Origin: Silene conica | Lineage: Eukaryota > Streptophyta > Magnoliopsida > Caryophyllales > Caryophyllaceae | Reading direction: 5' to 3' | DNA: 64,000 nt | Assembly (NCBI GenBank): GCA_029255685.2 | Contig: CM055316.2 | Coordinates: 73,113,237 to 73,177,236 of the forward strand | Shown: positions 59,631-64,000 of the stretch, one piece after another | Position numbering within the stretch: position 1 is the stretch's first letter | How the letters are laid out: every line of letters starts with the position of its first letter | Notes under the pieces: model-generated | Told to the model about the DNA's origin: nothing | Database searches by the model: none | Seen by the model: only the letters and a program-made list of their open reading frames with translations | Translations under genes and position numbers: made by a program

Positions 59631-61188
59631 TGATGCCCGTCGTTGAGGGTACCAAAGATAAAATTTATAATTCCTAACTTTAACAATAGATAGTGAAAGT
59701 CAGGGTCGAACCACAAGGAGGTGGGGAATGTTTATTGTTTGATGTGAATGTTTAAAGTAACAATTTTGGGGGTTTGATTGATTGATTACTATATCTAAAG
59801 CAAAGACAAAAATAAAACAAGAAAATAAAGATGAGATTAAAATATATAAAAAGGGATGCTAGGATTTTTGGGTAATAAATAGCTAAGGTAAAATAAATCC
59901 TAAGGTCAACATGTATTGCAGTCGCGTAAGGGGGTGTAACATATCTTTTTAAGTCTATGCTACCTAATAGCTCCTTTCGGCCTATGCTATTAGTTCCTAG
60001 GTCTCACAATTATTGGGTGTCAACAATAAGGGTGATTCCTAAATTCCAGGTTACATACCTTTCAGCCTTGAGTAACCTATCCGTCTTAAGGTGTAAACCA
60101 ATGCCCTTCCCGTATCTCTCAATCTTGGGTAGGTCATTACTAACATCCTACAAGTCTCCTTATGGTCTCATTGCAGGATATTATAATTGACAAGAAAAGA
60201 CGAAATAAGAAAACATACGCGAGTGGTCGACCGACCGGCTACTCCAGTCGGCCGACCACGGCCTCGGTCGACCGACCAGCTATTCCGGTCGGCCGACCGT
60301 GGTCCTGCTACAGGTCGGTCTTTCGAATTTGATCTACCTACGCATATTTATTCCCTACATCCTAACATATGAAAATTAGCTACTCATGACTGTTAAGACG
60401 ATTGTAAAATTGGGAATAAACATTGAGAACATAGTAAATAATCTAAGCATGCAAGATTCAATAAAGCTTGGGATTCTAACTTAACAATTGTAATAAAAAC
60501 AAGAATGATAATAAAGCAAGATTAAAAGAGTAATTACCACAATTTGGAATTAGGGCAGAAAGAAACTAACTTTATTGATGAATGCTTGAGAACTATTGAA
60601 AGATTACAAAACTAAAGCTTGAATAAAACTAAATATGAATTTGATAATAGATGGTCTAAGATTTCAGAATAGAACTTCATAATAAACCCTAGCTACAAGA
60701 TTAGCTTATATAGGGTAAAACTAAGAGTTTCCTTATAGTTCTAATTCTACTTTATTTCCGAAAAAGAATCGCATGGGCTTCGTTCTGGTCGGCCGACCCG
60801 TTTAGCTGGTCGGTCGACCGCTTCTTGCTGGGCTTCTCTTATTTCCGGCCCTTCTTGAAAATTGGGTTTTATGAAAATCAGGCCTGGTCGGCCGACCCGT
60901 TTAACTGGTCGGTCGACCGCTTCTGTACGGAAATCTTCGGATTTCTTCTGTTTTGACTCTTGGTACTTGATTTTGACTCCAGTTGACTTTCCATTTATTC
61001 CTTAATTAAGCAAAAGATTTGAGGATACGAATTTGGTGCTAAATCGTCTCTTTTCCGCATAAATCTGCAAAAGTGCATAAAAATACGAAAGTACACAATT
61101 TGTGGGAAATAAAGGCTAAAACATAGTAAATGAGCGACCAAATACGTGTAAAAATAGATGTAAAACATCATAAAATAGACACGTATCA
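59631..61188 (-). repeat. 5' LTR of element E, 1558 bp
   Basis: Same length as the 3' LTR, about 99.7% identical by my reading. Differences noted: near 53304, 53854, 54109 and 54220 of the other copy. Palindrome motifs recur at an offset of 6571 bp. Confidence 0.93.
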
Positions 61189-61587
61189 GTGGAGAAGTTC
61201 GACTTTCTATTTATAGTAATGTGGTTTGTTTACAGTTTTTCTCTACTCAACCTCGTGCCTGTGTATTCGTGATCGCCTGTGCTGAACCAATTATTGGGGA
61301 GCAGATTGACAGGTGTTGAGACTGTGGGAGCTAGGGGAAGAGAGAAGCTTGGATCCGGACCTGCCTAGAGTCTAGATCACATGATAGTTGTTTACGAGTT
61401 GTACTTTTATTTTAGCAAGACAGTTTTTTTTTGCAGTTGTGTAAACCGTTTGAGTTAACTTCATCAATTTAAAGTACTGTTTATCTTCCTTTAATTTGTA
61501 TCTACTGCCTCGGGAAACCGAGATGGTAACATCCTTATTTATCTAGGGAGTCCTAGTATAGGCCCTTAAATAAATGGGGGTGTTACA

Positions 61588-61938
61588 CATACTAACCATG
61601 ATGAATGATGGTCCAAATTTGTTTGGAGTTCGAAAAACTTAGCGTTCTCCAAATATTGAAATTGACGGATAAGTTTTTGTTTTGCTGAAATTTGTTTAGG
61701 TCGATTAGAGTTCCTAACAAATTATTTGATATTCGACAAGTCCGATAAGCTTAACGTTCTTGTTCGAAGAAATTTTCTAGCGAGTCTTATTCTCGTTCTT
61801 GTACGACCTTGTGAAGATTAAAAGAATTATGAAGAAAATTGAGACAAAGTAATGAAAACTTTTTTTTATTGGTTATGGTTTTCTTGTAATTATTCTCCAA
61901 TCATAAATATTGTGCATGCCTTTACGATTGCGGGAGGA
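61588..61938 (+). other. Internal region of element D, right part, with polypurine tract
   Basis: Noncoding. Ends GCGGGAGGA, the polypurine tract before the D 3' LTR. Confidence 0.55.
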
Positions 61939-62019
61939 TATTAGGAGTTATTAGGGAAACTATGGTACAGTGAACATAATTCCTAGTAATTCGTAAGATA
62001 ATAAATTGTATTAAACAAT
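61939..62019 (+). repeat. 3' LTR of element D, left 81 bp
   Basis: TATTAGGAGTTATTAGGG to TTAAACAAT, parallel to 44569-44649. The CACTA element begins immediately after; its target duplication should be AAT (62017-62019). Confidence 0.85.
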
Positions 62020-62560
62020 CACTACTACAGAAAGCCTTAAGGACATCGGACTTTTATGGTCAAGGACATCGGATTAGCAACCGATGTAGAGTTCACTGAT
62101 GTCCATTATGGGTATCAAGGACATCGGTTGCACAACCGATGTCCATTTGCTAATGCACATCGGATGTTTAAAACGTCTGATGTCCATCATCCTTATGCAC
62201 ATCAGACTTTAGCTCACATCTGATGTCCATGTTTTAATGCACATCGGAGGTTCAATAAGTCTGATGTCCATCACTCTTATGCACATCATTCTTTAGCTCA
62301 CATCTGATGTCCATGTGTTATAAAAAAAAATTACTGTGATTTATCATTCTTATGCACATCATTCTTTAGCTCACATCTGATGTCCATGTGTTATTGCACA
62401 TCGGAGGTTTAATAAGTCTGATGTCCATCATATTTATGCACATCATTCTTTAACTGTAATCTGATGTCCATTTATGTTTTGTACATCGGTTGTTGACCGA
62501 AGCCCATGTGCATTACAAGTTAATATGCATCATACTATTACATAAACCGTTGTCCTTAAT
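62020..62560. repeat. Subterminal repeats of CACTA 2
   Basis: About ten units of ACATCGG or ACATCAGA-type motifs paired with inverted (C)CGATGTCCAT or TCTGATGTCCAT, for example GGACATCGGTTGCACAACCG then ATGTCC. The hexamer ACATCG is shared with CACTA 1, but the surrounding unit differs. Confidence 0.8.
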
Positions 62561-63275
62561 GTTGCCTTTCTTTTTAAAAAAAAGCCGATATTGATGGTAA
62601 TTTGTACCACCAGTATACATTATTCAGATGTCAGCAAGACTGCCATACCATTAACCAAACAAACAGAAATTTAAAGCGAAGCACGACAAAGTCGTTCGTC
62701 TTTCATTAAACAAGTTCAAAGCAAATCATGACAAAGGTCGGTCGTCTTACATATACATTATCCAAATTCATCAACTAACCAAACATATAGGGTTATGCGT
62801 CATTTTAGACGACAACCAAAATAGTGTAGAGATCACAAGTTAGCCTGTAGCGACTTTGAGCTCTTTTGACAGGTCTTAACACTTCCTTTATTATCGCCCT
62901 TACATCTTCGTTCCATGGGGTCATAGTTCCTGCACATAAGCAGGGAATTCAATATACTAAAAGAAAAGCAATAATAAAATTGGTAATATCATCTGACATC
63001 TTATAAAGTGTAAAATCCAACTTATAGCCTAAATATTCATTTGCATAAATGTTCTTCATCTATGTCCATGGTCTCTATTACTTCCGGATAAAATGCCAGA
63101 CATCTCTGCTTCCAATCATCAAAATGTACTTATCATTTGGATGGTAGGCTATGATCATGATTGGAATATCCGGGAAATGCAGAGATGAGAGGCACTTTAA
63201 CATTAGCTCATTAATGAGCATTTTTAATTATTGGAAATACAGGACTAGAGACGATAAGAAGAAAGCGTCAAGCAA

Positions 63276-63548
63276 TTAGCGGTGAATGCTTAAAAAGTCC
63301 ACAGAAGAATGATTGAACCTCTCCAAATGCCGGTCTTCACATGTCCTCAATTTCTTGGTTTTGAGCTCGGGTGAGGAGGACACTGATGCCACTGCCCAAG
63401 AATCATTAGAGCTATCAGAGCTGAAAGTGATATCAATGACTCCATTTGGGCTGCCAGGTCTTGAAACCAACTTTCGTTTGTTTGATTGCCAGTAAACGCT
63501 CTCCCCTGCTACTTCATGAATGAAATGACTACATTCCTGAATCTTCTC
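63276..63548 (-). pseudogene. Captured last exon of a cyclin D3 gene
   Basis: Minus strand. An acceptor (ACGGCAG) at 63549-63551 opens a 90-codon frame to TAA (63276-63278). It contains CSHFIHEVAGESVYWQSNKR, then PGSPNGVIDITFSSDSSNDS, then WAVASVSSSPE. From memory of the family, SPxGVIDxxFSSDSSNDSW and SVSSSPE are the C-terminal hallmark of plant D3-type cyclins. They follow the cyclin fold and precede a basic tail (KTKKLR here). Only the last exon is seen, with an intron boundary kept, so capture was from genomic DNA. D3 cyclins bind CDKA and promote G1/S; this piece lacks the cyclin box and could not do so. Confidence 0.7.
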
Positions 63549-63823
63549 CTGCCGTATTCAAAAGCAAGATAGAATAAGGCTAACATCTACACTTATTAAA
63601 TAAATTCCCTACAACTTTTCTCCTACGTTAAGTTACTCAATCAAGTCGTATTATAATAATAATAACACTAATTACTATAGTTCCGACTAAAATATTACTG
63701 CCTAAATGGCAAAGAGTAAAATGAACTTAAACGAAAACCAGTTAAGTAATCTGTGCATAAGTGGGGTTAGTTAACAGAGCAATCAAATGAATGGAAAAAA
63801 AAAGACGACAGTAAAAACAATAC

Positions 63824-64000
63824 CCTGGTAATTTGAACTGTGAATTCACACTGTGCTCCGCCAGGGGTGGAGATAGACGCAAATGCTGCACCCAGAGCTA
63901 CTTTGCTGGTGGTTTGTACAAATCCAGAACATATAAGATCGAAGCAGCCTGTCTTTTGTGATCCGTCCTTCTGAAGATTATCCAATAAACCACATAATTT
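63824..64000 (-). pseudogene. Captured neprosin-family (DUF239) exon
   Basis: Minus strand, running in from beyond the window and ending at a donor (AGG|GTATTG, 63823). It encodes GCFDLICSGFVQTTSKVALG then AAFASISTPGGAQCEFTVQI. The family pattern GCYNxxCPGFVQTxxxIxLGxxxxxxSxxGGxQ is easily seen, with Ser replacing the usual Pro. Neprosin-family proteins are secreted plant prolyl-type glutamic peptidases or relatives. Only this exon is visible; the conserved GNWW part is absent downstream, where a cyclin exon follows instead. Confidence 0.7.

Larger units (their letters stand above)
53060..61188 (-). mobile_element. Young Athila-like Gypsy element E, gag-protease only, 8129 bp
   Basis: Minus-strand LTR element with two 1558-bp LTRs (59631-61188 and 53060-54617) that differ at about four positions by my count. 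The 5-bp duplication GTGGA is exact (53055-53059 and 61189-61193). The primer-binding site matches tRNA-Asp, which with the gag sequence points to the Athila/Tat side of Gypsy. It encodes one intact gag-protease ORF and no reverse transcriptase, RNase H, integrase or envelope-like ORF. It must rely on enzymes of another element. Confidence 0.9.
45221..61587 (+). mobile_element. Large coding-free LTR element C (LARD-like), interrupted by E
   Basis: 5' LTR 45221-47522, PBS 47526-47537, internal 47538-51386, 3' LTR starting at 51387 and ending at 61587 around nested element E. Flanks CATAA (45216-45220) and CATAC (61588-61592) look like a 5-bp duplication with one change. The pre-LTR tail (GGGACGAAGTTCATTTTAAG, then GAGGAAAGAC) resembles that of chromovirus Gypsy elements. 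No gag or pol is detectable in 3.85 kb, so it is a large non-autonomous derivative. Confidence 0.85.
51387..61587 (+). repeat. 3' LTR of element C, interrupted by element E
   Basis: Parts 51387-53059 and 61194-61587. They join across the GTGGA target duplication of element E within the sequence GGAGTGGAGAAGTTCGAC, which is uninterrupted in the 5' LTR at about 47115. Confidence 0.9.
44569..64000 (+). mobile_element. Short-LTR element D, split by element C and by CACTA 2
   Basis: The left LTR is 44569-44769 (TATTAGGAGTTATTAGG to AAAACTAACA), followed at once by a primer-binding site TGGTATCAGAGC (44770-44781). The right LTR begins at 61939 after a purine tract GCGGGAGGA and is recognisable to 62019, where a CACTA element has inserted; the rest lies outside the window. 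With insertions removed the internal region is only about 0.8 kb and noncoding, so D is a TRIM-like non-autonomous element. Over the 81 comparable LTR bases I count six differences, so it is older than the elements inside it. Confidence 0.75.
62020..64000. mobile_element. CACTA transposon 2, gene-capturing, runs off window
   Basis: Begins CACTACTACAGAAAG, the CACTA terminus, inside the D 3' LTR. Subterminal ACATCGG/CCGATGT repeats follow to about 62560. The interior carries minus-strand exons of at least two host genes (cyclin D3, neprosin family). An additional exon-like frame lies at 62929-62805 (acceptor GTGCAG; MTPWNEDVRAIIKEVL; stop TAA), unidentified. The right end and any transposase are outside the window. 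Confidence 0.8.

Overview
This window is plant nuclear DNA, very probably from a eudicot. The evidence is an AT-rich sequence packed with nested LTR retrotransposons, a LINE, CACTA transposons and MITEs, primer-binding sites for plant initiator tRNA-Met and tRNA-Asp, and one intact plant gene, a PHT1-type phosphate transporter. I cannot name the species. All family names come from motifs I read directly; no database search was possible.

Layout. 1-13579: an old Copia element (A, probably Angela/BARE-like) whose left LTR lies outside the window. A Helitron (432-1413) interrupts its leader. A CACTA transposon (3053-8210, 3-bp TSD AAA) interrupts its gag and carries choline-kinase exons and a GGCGC-rich MITE. 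Its pol has frameshifts and stops. 12329-20626: a second Copia unit (B) sharing A's 3' LTR; it keeps an intact gag ORF but has no pol. 20627-24479: an inverted LTR fragment joined to a truncated minus-strand Gypsy element (F).

24480-34112: the host-gene zone. The phosphate transporter (26724-28322) is intact and intronless. A 3' gene fragment (32368-32887) and a second copy of its distal upstream block (33556-34112) suggest a decayed tandem duplication. A solo LTR (28853-31676) and an LTR fragment (32888) have inserted there. 35197-35898: a MITE inside a (TA)n tract. 35899-43734: diverged repeats, split by a 5'-truncated LINE (37293-40701, 18-bp TSD) that itself contains a complete 553-bp TRIM (39142-39694). 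43735-44264: a long-TIR MITE.

44569-64000: a four-level nest. A short-LTR element (D) contains a large coding-free LTR element (C, 45221-61587), whose 3' LTR contains a very young Athila-like Gypsy element (E, 53060-61188) with one intact 956-residue gag-protease ORF and no reverse transcriptase or integrase. D's 3' LTR is also hit by a second CACTA element (62020 to beyond the window) carrying cyclin-D3 and neprosin gene fragments.

The most unusual signal is a set of phased 12-bp palindrome-like motifs with core TCGGYCGA. In Gypsy F they form arrays with an exact 19-bp period (22827-22990, 24267-24438). In the distantly related Gypsy E they occur as pairs with a 21-bp period in LTRs, untranslated regions and inside gag. 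Also notable: a TRIM LTR with a U6-like USE/TATA promoter layout, two independent pol-less gag-coding elements, and two gene-capturing CACTA elements.
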